Notes under the pieces: generated by a model
Told to the model about the DNA's origin: nothing
Database searches by the model: none
What the model saw: only the letters and a program-made list of their open reading frames with translations
Assembly: GCF_033115175.1 (NCBI RefSeq)
Contig: NC_084850.1
Span: forward strand, 101,371,439-101,435,438
Source of the DNA: Lepus europaeus
Taxonomy: Eukaryota; Chordata; Mammalia; Lagomorpha; Leporidae
Reading direction: 5' to 3'
DNA: 64,000 nucleotides
Shown: piece by piece, positions 22,740-33,959 of the stretch
Position numbering within the stretch: the first letter of the stretch is position 1
How the letters are laid out: each line of letters opens with the position of its first letter
Made by a program: the position numbers and the translations under genes

Positions 22740-23218
22740 AGGAGAATGCTTACAAATATTTATTCCCAGTAACAAGTACAGAGTAAATGATGATGTGAGT
22801 TTGCAGTATAGATCATGTGCAAACAGCAATTGGAGGGACTGGTCCAGGACACAAATAATAGTGGGAAAAATCAGGTGAGAGATGTTTGCCGTTGGTACTC
22901 CATGTGTGCCTATGCAAATGCACAGAAAAATGTCTGGAATTGAATACTTAGAATTGCCCTCAGTAGTCACAACTGGGAAGCAAGGATGTGCTATTCTAAC
23001 AGAGATAATGCTACATTTATATCTAACAGAGTGCTTTGCCACATAGAAAAACACTAAAAGAATGCGTTCAGTACACAGCAGCAAAACCGATGCTTCAATT
23101 TTCACTATTAGCAGTTCTTAACTTCAGTTGCTGATGGCCAGGGATTCATAGCCATGCCCGTGTTCTTCAAATGCCACCAGGTTCTGCTTATCATCATGGG
23201 CAAGGCACATTCCAGAGG
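22740..23218 (-). other. SSX 3' untranslated exon with AATAAA
   Basis: On the - strand a CCTTGCCTCAG acceptor precedes sequence that resembles the human SSX 3' untranslated exon as I remember it (words such as TGCCCATGATGA and AAGCAGAACCTGGTG, then GAACACGGGCATGGCT). An AATAAA lies at 22764-22759 on the same strand, so cleavage is expected near 22740. The exon would be joined from the donor just after the stop codon in the preceding exon. Confidence 0.65.
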
Positions 23219-23523
23219 CTGAGGCAAGGACAGAAAGGAAAACAGGTGGCATTGAGCTCCCGGTGCCTGCTCACTTGGGCCCCCCAACTCTGCCCCCGAC
23301 CTGCAGAGAGGACCCGTGCTCTGACCCTGCCCAGCCTCAGGACCCATGCGCATCTCCCACTGCTCCTCCAAGTGAACCTTCTGCTTTGGCCACAGTGACT
23401 TCCTCACCTGGCTTAGGAATTGCTAGGCTACTGGAAGGTATAGTCTGTACATTAGGAGCTGGCATGGGGTTTGGGAGCCCACAGCATCCTGGGCAGGGGA
23501 GATTCCTGGATATATAAGGGATT

Positions 23524-23655
23524 GCAAAAACTTCCATGGAAAATGGAATTAAAAGGTCAGGTTTATTTTGGTGCAAACACTTTTTTTTTGAAATCCATGC
23601 ACAGTTTTTTCCATAATGTACAGTTCTCCATGAACTTTTTGAAAACCCCTCATAA
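23524..23655. mobile_element. mariner-like MITE, in the last SSX intron
   Basis: CAAAAACTTCCATGGAAAATGG, TTTATTTTGGTGCAAACAC, AAATCCATGCACAGTTTTTT and CCATGAACTTTTTGAAAACCCC. The near-inverted ends (CAAAAACTTCCATGG / CCATGAACTTTTTG) recur at 29.5 and 62.8 kb. Confidence 0.6.
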
Positions 23656-23815
23656 CAGAGCATGGGGAAACCTTGTGGAGCTTCAGTGCTCCCCCGCCAC
23701 TCCGCCAAGGGATGAGGCAAAGGGAAGGATTTGGGGACAAGAGAGGATCCCAGTGGCATCGCAGAACAGCACTGTGCAGGGGGGTGCGGGGTGGGCCAAA
23801 GGGTCACTTACACAA

Positions 23816-26800
23816 TTAGTCCTCTTCCTCGGGGTCGCTGATCTCTTCATAGGCCACCACATACTTTCTCTCCCGCAGGCGGTGGCTCCAGATGTTAATC
23901 TCCTTCTTTCTGGGTTCTACGATGGAGAAGAGTTAGTACATGAGGGGTGGGTGGGCCCTGTTTTGCCAGAAAAGGAGATGCCTTTTCCCTCCCAAGTGTG
24001 CATTGGTCTTCCACAGCCTCTGCTGTTGTTCACATCCACCTCAGACAGGCTGAGCTGTCAAGACCTGCACCGACACAAACCAAGTGTCAGGTCAAGTTTT
24101 AGCTTTTGACTTTATGCCAGGTTTTAGACTCTCAACCTCTTCAATTACCAGAACATTCCATCTTCTTTCACTCAGCCTCTATCTGTTAAAGGCAGAGTGT
24201 GCATCCAGCATTGAGCTAAGGGCTGCAAAGATAACCCAGAGTAAGCTGTGTTCTCAGCTCATCACAGATAGAATGATCTGAGAACCTTTCGTGTCATGAA
24301 GCCTTCTAGATTTAATTCAACACCTCCACACAATTTATGAACCATGAAATCTTCATTTCTATTTTATAGATGAGGGATCTGAAACTGTCAGAGTTTGGAA
24401 GACTTGTCCAAAGTCGCATGGATTTTATATGGATGACAACTCAAGTCTGTGATTTCAGAAGTCATAGTCTAACACCTCAGCAGGTGCTGGGCAAGCGCCT
24501 CAGCCCAGGTTGGAGCCAGGGCTGTCCTAGGTCCATGCCATACACCTAGACCACACACAAATATAGCCAGGAAGACCACAGGGGTTGTTCCCAAGTGGTT
24601 TTCTCTTACCTGACACCACATCATGCTCCCCAGAGGTACTTGGGTGTTCCAGATTTCGCTTCTTCTTAGCCTGTCCTGAGTAAGATGTTCTTGGCATTCC
24701 ACGTGAATTATTTGTTCTCTTTGTGGGCTTCTTGGTCACCTTTTAAGTATGAAGGTCACACATAAACAGTGTCAGTGGCGTTTCTCCAGTGCTTTAGAGC
24801 TTTATTATAAAGTGTCCTTATATGCATTATTTTAATTAGTGTTCTCAATAACTGGGATATCATTACATTATTCATACTTAAATCATGAGGACTCTGGGAG
24901 ATTTGAATGAAAAGTAATGGCCTAAATGAATGGTGTTCCCAAGACTACAATGCTTGTCCTCACACTCTACTCAGGCATTCTCACAAACAGCAAGAGTCTC
25001 TGTGTAATTGGGAGTATGGTATATGGAAGATTTGACAAGATAAAGCAGTCAAAGAATCTACAAGGTCTATAAAAGGAAAGGCTTCTATAAAATTATCAGG
25101 GATCATGTATAAATGCAAAAATATACAGTGGGACAGAGCATTGCTGGAAAAGGTTGGTGTCAGGGAGAGGGAAGAAATGGTTGACAAATTAATCCAGACA
25201 ACAAAGATAACAGTGCCACATGTGGCATAGTGCCCTACCTTGGCAAGAAGACAATGTGAAATTGGGCAAGGTGGGACCAAGAATGTGAACACTGCATGTA
25301 AAACGAACTAAGAGAAGTTGCTTTCTAAGCTCACAAACATTTTAAATGTGGCAATAATCAACATTAATACTTCTTTTCACAAGCCTTCTTAGAATTTGCT
25401 CTCCATCCATCTCCACATTGGCAATCCAACTGGCAGATCCCTTTACCCTGTGAGCTAGAGTTGAATCTGTGATTGTAGAATCACAGTCATTCAATACACA
25501 TTCAGGTGCCTCTGAGGGCTCCTCTGGGCTGGGACTCAGGCTTCAGAGGTACAAGGCCCTCAAGGAACTCACAGGAGAGAGGGACAACAAGCAAATTAAT
25601 TCCTCTGCCGTCCAAGTGGCCCTGGGACAGAGCAGAGGCCAGCAGGTACATCCTGGTGCGAGCATGGGTGTCTAAATGGAAGCATCAGCAGGCTCTGTCG
25701 GGGGCATTGCTTGAATTTCATACATGAAATGGTGAAAGAGCCTGGAGATGCTTTGTAGCTCTGGATCAGACTACCACTGCTGCCGCAGATCAGGTAAAAT
25801 TAGCACCACGATGTTCTCATCTTTATTGTTATTTAACGTACAATCACACTGCTGTTGTTTGAAGATAATAATAGAAACAATGTTAGAGAGATTTTCTTAA
25901 GGGTTAAATAGATTTATCTGTGGGAACGACTTAAAACCTGGCATTACTATGAAAACAAAAGTATTAGCTATCACAGTTGTTGTTATTAGATGTTGTAAAG
26001 CCATTGGTGCTGCATCGTGCACTGGGATGAAGCCATCAGGAAAGGGGAGTGGATGTTCTCCCACTCTGAGCAATCAATATTCATATCCACAGTGTGTGTG
26101 TGTTGGGGGGGGGGGCAAAAGTTCTCTGGTTCTTTAGATTGGGCAGATACTCACCTTCAGGTGTTTTCTCTGATGCATGCCAGAAGGCTCCGGCACAGGA
26201 GCATCTGAAATTAGGCAAGCAATCAGAATTTTTCTTTGTTGGTAAAGATTTCCAAATTCAAGAGACACCTGTGGTATCAGAGGATTCTGAGGCAGAGGGT
26301 TATTTGTCCACTCTTTCATTGTCAAAGACTTATCTGAGACTGGATTCTGAATGATCTGTAGTTATGGCTTATGAATTTATTTGTGACATCAATTTGGAAT
26401 TTTCCTTGTGGTGAGTTATAAAATGGGGATTAAACTTCATCACTACCTCATTCTATTCTGTTACATATCTCTCTTTTGCTCCTCAAATCAAATTGATTGC
26501 CTGAGAATCTGAACTGTATCTACTTAAAGATATGTGAGAGCCAGAAATCACCGTACACTTGAGTCTTACGATGTCCATTATACTTCAATTAACCTGCTGA
26601 ATGCGTGATGAAGCATGGCCGATTTAGTTCAGTGGTTCTGAAATGTTTCTAGTATAAAGACACTCCTTTAATATCAACAAACTTGGCAGATACTCAAGCA
26701 CTGGACTTTCTGAGCTCTCCCACTGACTGTGGGGGTGTGGACAGTCTGGTTTGCTTACCTAGGGAGTCACAGGTCTGTGGGGGAGAGGTTTGCACATTCT

Positions 26801-29800
26801 GACCCTATCTTCCCACAAGTGTGCTGTCAGAGCAGAAGAGCAAATGCACATTTTGCCCCCTTTATGATGGTTACACACATTACTCAAAAGCACAAAGCTC
26901 TCTGCCCCAGAGTCTGTCTGCCCCTCTTTTTTTAACCCTCTGTTTTCTCTGTTCTCTGACACGTGGGAAAGCTCAATGTGTGTGTATAGGAGGTACTGAT
27001 CTCTCAAACTCTTCCAAGTTTAACACACAGGCTCAAGTTTGATTGATAGTAAGACGAAATTGGAATTTTCATAACATAATGTGTTCATCACTGTCTATCC
27101 ATACTTATGTGCTGTTGTGAAACTGACTGGAAATTTTTGGTGGCTTTACACTTCGATTCATTCACTATGTTCAGTAAGACAAACAATTCTTTAAAGAATA
27201 AATATTTCAAACACACAGGAAACCATGAGGAGTAATATTGAGTCCAGTTGGATCTCAACACTCTCCCATAACTACTTCAGCTCTAAAACAGGGCAGGAGT
27301 TGTGGCACAGGTTAACCTGCCACTTGGGACACCCTAATCCTGTATCAAGGCACCTGAAATCCAGTTCTATCTCTGCTTCTGATATAGCTTCCTGCTAATG
27401 CACATCATGGGAGGCAACAGGTGATGCCTCAAGTACTTGTGTCCCTGCCACCCATGTGGGAGACCCGGATGAAGTTCCAGGCTCCTGGCTTGGGCCTGGC
27501 TCAGCTTCAGCTATTGCAGGCATTTGGGAGAAAGAATTGGCAAATGGAAGATCTCTCTCTCTCTCTCTCTGCCTTTTGGATAAATAAAAATTAAATAAAC
27601 ATAAAAAGTATATAAAATACTGCCAACAATCATGGCTTAAACTGTGCAGCTGGCTCCAATTCTCACACTCCCTCTTCTCCACTTATAGCCACTCCCCTGA
27701 ATTTGATGGGTTTTATTCCAATTCAGATTTGGGTACATTAACCATCTACTTATTTTCCATAGGAACGCATATTCTTGTTTTGCATCTTTGAGAATTTTAT
27801 GTGAGGGCTGGTGCTGTGGTGTAGAAGGTTTAGCCTACGCCTGCAGGGCCCGTATCCCATATGGGCACTGATTCGAGTCCTGGCTGCTTCACTTCCAATC
27901 CAGCTCCCTGCTAATGCATGTGGGAAGGCAGTGGAGGATGGCCCAAGTACTTGGGCCCTGGCACCCATGTTAGATGGAGTTCCTGGCTTTGACCTTGTTC
28001 AGCCCTGGCCTTTGCAGGCATTTGGGGAGTAAACCAACTGATGGAAGATCGCTTGCTCTCTCTTTCTCTCTCTAACTCTACCTTTCAAATAAATAAATAA
28101 AGCTTTAAAAAATAAAAAGAATTTTATGTAAATGGCTACTGTACCCAACCTTGGGCATCAGCCTGTTTTCACTTAGCCATGATGTGTGTGAAGCAGCAAC
28201 TTCCCAGGTGACTGGACGAAAAGCAATCAGGCCCAATTCCCATCCACTCACCACGACCTGCAGTGCTGACGCCCTGACCTTCATCAGGACCGTCCTCCTG
28301 GGATCTTTCAGCATTTCTACCAGAACACATGAAAGCTGGGACGACAGTTTTGAAACCTAGAAAGAAGCAAAACATCTGTTGCTAAAGGGACAAGCTGACA
28401 AAAAGAAGGAAGGGGAGGGCGCTGCCATGCTGCAGACAGCAGAGTTCATAGAGAGGCTGACGGGAGAGAAAAGGGCAGGTGCACGCTCCACTGATGATGC
28501 TCCTTGCCCTTAGCCCCGTACAGGACAGAAAAGAGAAGGATGCCTAGAGGCTGCCTTGGGAGTTCTTCCTGCACCAAAGGGAAGTGTGAGGCACCTGCTG
28601 CAGCTGAAGAGGAGACAGGTGTTGTGTGTGCCCAGCCCTTCCTGATACCTAGTTTAGTCATGGTGGTATAGTTTCTCTTCATGTACACGTAAGTTATCTT
28701 CTCAGAGTATTTCAGCTTTTCCCATTCCTTTTTAGAAAAGTACTGGGATATATCCTTGAAGGCCTAGAAGAGAAGGAAAAAGAAATGTTGGCGGACTCAG
28801 TGTTATGGCAAACCGAGTCAACAGGGGTGACATTTCCTGGCTTCTCCCTTGACACACAGTAGGTACTTATTGCTGCTAGCTTGCTTCCCCTCCCACCTTC
28901 CCGACCAGACTGGGAGTCATCAAGTGTAGTACAAAGTCAAGGACCTGTTTTTCCAAGCTTGTGGGATGAGGGCAGAGTGTGAGTGAGAAACCCCCAAAGC
29001 CCTGGACCTCACTCTTGTCCCTGGTGCCTCTATCCTCAGAAATGTAGTCACCTATACTCTCCCTTGGCTCACTCCTCTGCCCCCTCCAGGTCATCTCACC
29101 TTGCATGTCTTCTCTGATTTCTGAGAATCAGCACTGTGGCTCATTGCAAGGGATCCGTTTGTGCTCATGGCATCCGGAACAGTTTGATCTTGAAGAGATG
29201 TAGCCTCAGTATCTGCAGGCACAAGACCAAAAGTACAGAGGAGGAAGAAAGCACCGGGGGATGGCCACTCTCGGCCAGCCAGTGCAATTTAGGTTCTACT
29301 TTTCTTCCTACTGGGCTTATCTGTCCCTGGGTAAGGACAGAGGGCAGTGGAGGAGCCAGATGAGAATGAAGGATGGGAGTCTCTGAGGAAAGTATTAATT
29401 ACATGACAGGTTTGCTGTGGACATGAGCAAAGCAGCCAGCCTGGAGTCTTTCAGAAGGGTTAGCTACTGTTAGTGGGGGCAAACTTCAAAAAGTTTGTGG
29501 AGTTAGTGTTGATGGAAAAAAAATGTTTTCAAATGATTTATTTTACTTATTTGAAAGGCAGAGTTAGGGAAAGGGAGAGGGAGAGGGAGAGGGAGATGGA
29601 GAGGGAGAGGGAGAGGGAGAGAGAGAGATATCCTCCATCTGCTGGTTCCAAAGCTGGGCCAGACTGAAGCCAGGAGCCAGGATCCAGGAGCTTCTTCCAG
29701 GTCTCCTACGTGGGTGCAGGAGCCCAAGGACTTGAGCAATCTTTCTCTGCTTTCTCAGGTGCATTAGCAGGGAGCTGGATCAGAAGTGGAGCAGCCAGGA

Positions 29801-30789
29801 CTTGAACTGGCACCCATATGGGATGCCGGCACTGCAGGTGGCAGCTTTACCACCTTATGCCACAGCACGGGCCCCAGTGCAAAAAATTTTTGAAATCCAT
29901 GCATGAAACAAAAATTGCATAAATAACATAGACTGAATTCCTGGTTCCTGGCTTTGGTTTGGTCCAGCCCTAGGTGTTACAAGCAACTGGGGAGTAAATC
30001 AGAGGAAGGAAGATCTCTGTATCTGTACATCTCTCTGTGTAGCTCTGCCTTTCAAACAAATAAGTAAATCTTTAAAAATTATTTAAAAAAATCCATGCAT
30101 AGTTTTTTCATAATATGCATTTCCAGTAACTTTTAAAAGATCCTTCATATGTGTATATTTCAATTTTTAAAAAAATTATTTTACTTATTTGAAAGGCAGA
30201 GTTATGGGGTGGGGGCAGCAAGAGAGAGATTTTTCCATCTGCTGGTTCATTCCCCAACAGTCACAATGGCTGGGACTGAACCAGGCAGCAGCCAGGAGCC
30301 TAGAACTCCAATCCAAGTCTCCCACATGGGTGGCAGGGGCCATCTTCTACTGCTTTTCCAGGCACATTAGCAGGGAGCTGGATGAGAAGTGGAGCAGCTG
30401 GGACTGGAACCTGTGCTCCGATATGGGATGCCGACATCATAGGTGGGAGCTTAACCTAGTGTGCCGTAATGCCAGCCCCAGATTTCAATTTTAAAAAGCA
30501 TTTTATTGAGATACAAGTATACATACCAAGAAATGCACGTAAGTGTACAAATAAATGAGGGCTTCTTTTGGTCCTCTGAGCACACTCATAACCAACAGCC
30601 AAATTAAGAACACATTATTAGTACCCCAAGCATCTTTATTATTCCCCATTCTTCATTTTTTTTAACGTGGGAGAGAAAAGTGTATCACCGTTTACATGGT
30701 ATGATTCAGTGAAGCAATATTTGTAACTAAATACCAAATAGAATTCAAAATATTTTTTGCACCAAAATAAACTCACCATTTATTTTCAT
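23816..30789 (-). CDS. SSX-family transcriptional corepressor (KRAB-like plus SSXRD domain), seven coding exons
   Basis: SSX proteins are nuclear testis-enriched corepressors that bind Polycomb-marked nucleosomes. Exons on the - strand, 5' to 3': 30843-30777 (ATG at 30789), 29212-29100, 28763-28649, 28356-28252, 26204-26155, 24739-24610 and 23916-23812 (TAA at 23818-23816). All introns are GT-AG and all phases join, giving 627 nt, 208 residues, versus about 188 in human SSX. Residues ~43-85 form the divergent KRAB-A module ([27 protein letters not shown], then [11 protein letters not shown]). The middle is basic ([18 protein letters not shown]). The C-terminus is the SSX repression domain: [10 protein letters not shown], then [11 protein letters not shown]. 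The N-terminal ~42 residues differ from human. The acceptor of exon 24739 lacks a good pyrimidine tract. An 18-codon open stretch precedes the ATG, so the start is slightly uncertain. Which human SSX paralogue it matches cannot be said; lineage-specific copies are likely. Confidence 0.9.
24300..24490 (-). repeat. MIR-like fossil in an SSX intron
   Basis: TTTTATAGATGAGGGATCTG, then GAAGACTTGTCCAAAGTCGC parallel antisense MIR. Confidence 0.55.
25490..25700 (-). repeat. L2-like fossil in an SSX intron
   Basis: TCATTCAATACACATTCAG, CAGAGGTACAAGGCCCTCAA and GGAACTCACAGGAGAGAGGG parallel antisense L2. Confidence 0.5.
26205..27291. other. SSX intron, mostly unassigned
   Basis: Near 26540-26595 the words GTACACTTGAGTCTTACGAT and ATACTTCAATTAAC recall an L1 or MaLR 3' end. 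No exon is seen. Confidence 0.4.
27292..27600 (+). mobile_element. CSINE in an SSX intron
   Basis: GGGCAGGAGTTGTGGCACAG head to GATAAATAAAAATTAAATA. Confidence 0.8.
27803..28112 (+). mobile_element. CSINE just downstream of an SSX exon
   Basis: GAGGGCTGGTGCTGTGGTG head, AAATAAATAAATAAAGC tail. AGAATTTTATGT flanks both sides. Confidence 0.88.
29525..29874 (-). mobile_element. CSINE in the MITE
   Basis: Tail, (GGGAGA)n-type run 29568-29617, head CCACAGCACGGGCCCC. Confidence 0.85.
29935..30085 (+). mobile_element. CSINE 3' fragment
   Basis: Starts at CTTCCTGG-equivalent TTCCTGGCTTTGG and ends AAATAAGTAAATCTTT. The 5' half is missing. Confidence 0.75.
30163..30479 (-). mobile_element. CSINE
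   Basis: Tail, GGGTGGGGGCAGCAAGAG, head TAATGCCAGCCCC. ATTTCAATTTT flanks both sides. Confidence 0.83.
30483..30660 (-). mobile_element. Old L1 3' remnant
   Basis: ATTTTATTGAGATACAAGTA, TACATACCAAGAAATGCACG and AAGTGTACAAATAAATGAGG are antisense L1M-type words. Confidence 0.6.
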
Positions 30790-30894
30790 TCTTTCAAGAA
30801 GTTCTTGAAGTACTGCCGTACTTTCCCTGGTATCCGTTTTAGTCTGAAGGAAAAATGGAGAGACACTTGTTAGGTAAATGAGGCACAAAAGACA

Positions 30895-31625
30895 AATTCT
30901 GCATGATTATATTCATATGTGGAAGCTAAAGAAATTGATTTCCTAGAAGTAGAGTATAGGACAGTGGTTATTAGAGGCTAGACGCATAGGGGAAGTAGGG
31001 ATTAGAAGGATGGAGGAGGAAGGGCTAGAGGGAGGTTGGGTAACAGGTGTGGAATACATTTAGATAGGAGGAATGAGTTCTGTTCTGCAGCTCAGGGTAA
31101 CACATTTTACATCGATTTAGTACTTTTTAAATTATTTTATTTATTTGAATGACAGAGTTAAGAGAGAGGTAGAGACAGAGAGAGGTCTTCCGTCCGCTGG
31201 TTCATTCTCCAGATGCCACAACGGTTGGAGCTGCACATATTTGAAGCCAGGAGCCAGGAGCTTCCTCTGGATCTCCCACGCAGGTGCAGGGGCCTAAGGA
31301 CTTGGGCCATCTTCTACAGCTTTCCCAGGCCATGGCAGAAAGCTGAATCACCAAGATTCGAACCAGCGCCCATATGGGATGCTGGCGCTTCTGGCCAGGG
31401 CTTTAACCTGCTGCGCCACAGCACCGGCCCCAGTACATATTTTACAAAGAACTAAAAGAAGGGAGTTCAAAGCCTCCCAACACAAAGAAATGATCAATAT
31501 TTAATCATATGGAAATGCTAATTATCCAATTTGTTCATTACACACACTGTATACATGTCTTGAATTATCACACTGTACCCCATAACTATGTAGAATTATG
31601 TGTTAATTAAAAAGAAAAAAAAAGT
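30895..31625 (+). mobile_element. L1 3' end with A tail, split by a SINE at 31121-31431
   Basis: CAGTGGTTATTAGAGGCTAG, GATAGGAGGAATGAGTTCTG, then CCCAACACAAAGAAATGATC, CATTACACACACTGTATACA and GTACCCCATAACTATGTAG, ending in AAAAAGAAAAAAAAAG. This is the sense 3' untranslated part of an L1, in SSX intron 1. Confidence 0.8.
31121..31431 (-). mobile_element. CSINE inserted in the L1 3' end
   Basis: Head CCACAGCACCGGCCCC retained. AGTAC-containing repeats flank it. Confidence 0.85.
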
Positions 31626-31825
31626 CTGGAAAAGAAAAGACCCTTGTTGGGGAAGCAGTGAAGTGAATGTGTAATTAGCTTTTTTGTTTTAAGAGGGGGG
31701 AGGTTAAGATTATTTTTCTAAAGGGAAAAGAAAAAAAAAAACACCAGGAAGAATCACAATGAATTTTTACAATTAAAAAACAAAAATGTTTCATTCCATG
31801 AAATTAGTTTTTTGTCCCTTTTACA

Positions 31826-31882
31826 ACTTTTTTACAAAAATATTTATTTATTTGAAAGGCAGAGTTACAGCAAGAAGGAGAG

Positions 31883-31917
<35 letters not shown>

Positions 31918-32130
31918 CTTTTGTCTGCAGGTTCATTCCCCAAATGGCTGCCAACAGCCAGGGATAGGCTAGGTGGAAGCCTAGAGCCAGGAGCTCTATT
32001 CAGGTCATCTATAAGGGTGCAGACTTGGGCCATCCTCTGCTGCTTTCCCAGGCATGTTAGCAGGGAACTGTAGAAGAAGTAGGGCAGCTGGGACTCTACC
32101 CCATGCCCTGCTACTCCATAATGCAGGACC
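31826..32130 (-). mobile_element. CSINE, older
   Basis: ATATTTATTTATTTGAAAGG tail and a GA run. The head is degraded to GCAGGACC. Confidence 0.75.
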
Positions 32131-32132
32131 TT

Positions 32133-32442
32133 ATTTTTAAATATTTACTTTTTCTATTGTTTGAAAGGCAGAGTTACACAAAATAGAAAGGGAGAGGGAG
32201 AGACATAAAGAGAGAATCTTGCATCTGCTGGTTCATTCCCCAAATGGCTGCAACCCCCTGCGGAAGCTAGAAGCCAGGAACACCATCCTGGTCTTCCACG
32301 TGGAGGACAGAGGCACAAGTACTTGGGCCATTGTCGGCTGCCTTCCCTTCCAAGGCGCATTACTAGGGAGCTGGATCAGAAGTAGCAGCAGCCTGCACTC
32401 CACCAGCAACTAACCCCCCCCCCCCCCCATAACGCTAGACCC
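32133..32442 (-). mobile_element. CSINE, older, with poly(C)
   Basis: Tail, CATCTGCTGGTTCATTCCCC, then a C15 run at 32414-32428 where the head begins. Tandem with the previous copy. Confidence 0.72.
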
Positions 32443-33285
32443 TTTTATCACTTGTTAACCTTTTGTTTTATCTTAAACTTCTAATTAACAATTGTACATG
32501 TTTATGGGGAACACTGATCTCTGAGTATTTGTAGGGGTCTTGTACTGTTCAGACCATAGCAACCGACACACCCTTCGCTGAGTGGGGTTTGGGGGGGGGC
32601 GGTGTTTCTGACCTGAAGACGTCGTGGAGTGGGGAGGTGAGTCCCAGGGAGCTTTCGGTCTATCGGTATTGATTTTCCGGCGGAGGGCTATGTGTGGGGT
32701 TCCGTTGTTTTGAAGAGAAACAGGGATCACTAATACAAGCGAATTTCTAAGTATTACTGGGCTATCTGGGAGCCATTAAAGCGCAGAGGGCGGAAGTCTC
32801 GAGACCAAACACCGGGTAACGGTCACTCAGACCTCAGACCGAAGGAATGGGAGTCGTTTTAACACACGACAATCTGGAGCTCCCCCCCCCCCCCCCCCGC
32901 CCCGCTCCCAAACTGAAGTGTGTATTATGGAAAGGACACTTAGGGGTTTCTGGGGGCCAACAGGATTGCAGCTTTCTCCCAGAAAACATAGTAAAGTAGT
33001 TCCATAGGCAGGCAGAGGCTATTTGGTATTATTTGTGAGTACAGAAATATTATTTGGGGGTTCCTCAGGAGGGGGGAAGTTTTATAATCAGCAAGTAAGG
33101 AGTTTTCGCAGACTTAAGAGTTTTCTCTCTGCTCGATGGGACCAGCATGCAAAGCTAAAATCATGATTGTAAAGATCTTGGGATACACAAGAAAGGCCTA
33201 AGCACTTGTGTACTCTCTAGAGGTTCCCCGATTTTCTACCTGCCCCTGTTAACCTGCACGAAGGCTTCCCCCAAATTGAACCTAC
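32443..33285. other. SSX intron 1, promoter-proximal, no repeat recognised
   Basis: Contains a G run near 32591 and a C17 run at 32882-32898 followed by GCCCCG. CpG content rises toward exon 1. Confidence 0.45.
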
Positions 33286-33330
33286 CTCCGTTTTGGCGGT
33301 CTGGCAGCCAACTGCGGCTCCACTAGGGGC
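33286..33330 (-). other. Putative untranslated first exon of the SSX gene
   Basis: On the - strand the sequence ends AAAACGGAG with a GTAGG donor at 33285. It lies just downstream of paired CCAAT boxes and 2.4 kb upstream of the exon with the start codon. It contains no ATG. The transcription start is inferred from the CCAAT spacing. Confidence 0.5.
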
Positions 33331-33344
33331 GCAATGAAGTTTCT

Positions 33345-33515
33345 TTACTGTTGTAGTTACCATCAACCAATCAGGGCAGTGCGTGAACTCAGTCTCGCCA
33401 ATCAGATGCCCGGAAAATGGGCGGGAAAAGAGACAGAAAAATGACGTAACAATCTAGGCTTCAAATGCCCGGAAATCTCAAAGGGGCGGAGGCTCTGATT
33501 TTCCCGCCTGAACGG
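33345..33515 (-). promoter_or_regulatory. Putative SSX promoter with CCAAT, CRE-like and E2F-like motifs
   Basis: The stretch has CCAAT at 33367-33371 and 33398-33402, a GGGCGGGAAAA E2F-like word at 33419-33429, TGACGTAA at 33442-33449, and TTTTCCCGCC at 33499-33508. It is free of SINEs, richer in CpG than its surroundings, and lies immediately upstream of the putative - strand exon 1. No TATA box is evident. Confidence 0.5.
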
Positions 33516-33860
33516 ATGTTGTGCACTATGAGGAAAAACTAATGCGCGATGCGTAGGTCCGGTTCAATGCATGTCAACACGCATGCTCTGATTTTCCTTT
33601 TCACTTAAAAGGGTGTGTATGGGGCATGTTGCCATCTTAAGTCCATCCTCGCAGCTCCTAACTTCCTTACATCCGGGATCTTTTCTAGGACCTCCATAGT
33701 AACTTACATTGAAAAAAAAACTTCATACAAAGAAATGTAGAAAAATTGTAAACAACATATATTCATATGTGCTTTTTATTGACGGTACAAGCATCAGATA
33801 TATGTGTCGTGCCTTGATATTAAAAATATTTATAGCAACAGTGTTTTAAAAATATCTATG
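33516..33860. other. Unassigned sequence upstream of the SSX promoter
   Basis: GC-mixed at the left, AT-rich at the right before the U2 fragment. Nothing recognised. Confidence 0.4.
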
Positions 33861-33895
33861 ATCACTTCTCGGCCTTTTGGCTAAGATCAAGTGTA
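33861..33895 (+). pseudogene. U2 snRNA 5'-end fragment
   Basis: About 35 bp match the 5' end of U2 snRNA (TTCTCGGCCTTTTGGCTAAG, then ATCAAGTGTA), with one change near position 4. The match stops before the branch-site recognition region, so this is a retroposed fragment and not a functional gene. Confidence 0.8.
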
Positions 33896-33959
33896 TAAAA
33901 GTTTAAATTAGGCCTCCTGTGTTCTGCTGGCAGCAGCAGAGGCAGCGGCGGCGGCAGAG

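Larger units (their letters stand above)
29484..30148. mobile_element. mariner-like MITE split by SINEs, in an SSX intron
   Basis: TTCAAAAAGTTTGTGGAG at 29487, TTTGAAATCCATGCATG near 29890, and ATCCATGCATAGTTTTTTC, CAGTAACTTTTAAAAGATCC near 30090-30145 are parts of the element seen at 23.5 kb. Two SINE segments lie between them. Confidence 0.5.

Noticed and set aside
23471..24109. 212-codon + strand frame over the SSX last exon
   Set aside because: It is the antisense shadow of the SSX exon plus a MITE.
33861..33895. Functional U2 snRNA gene
   Set aside because: Only the first ~35 nt are present, with no snRNA promoter or 3' box.
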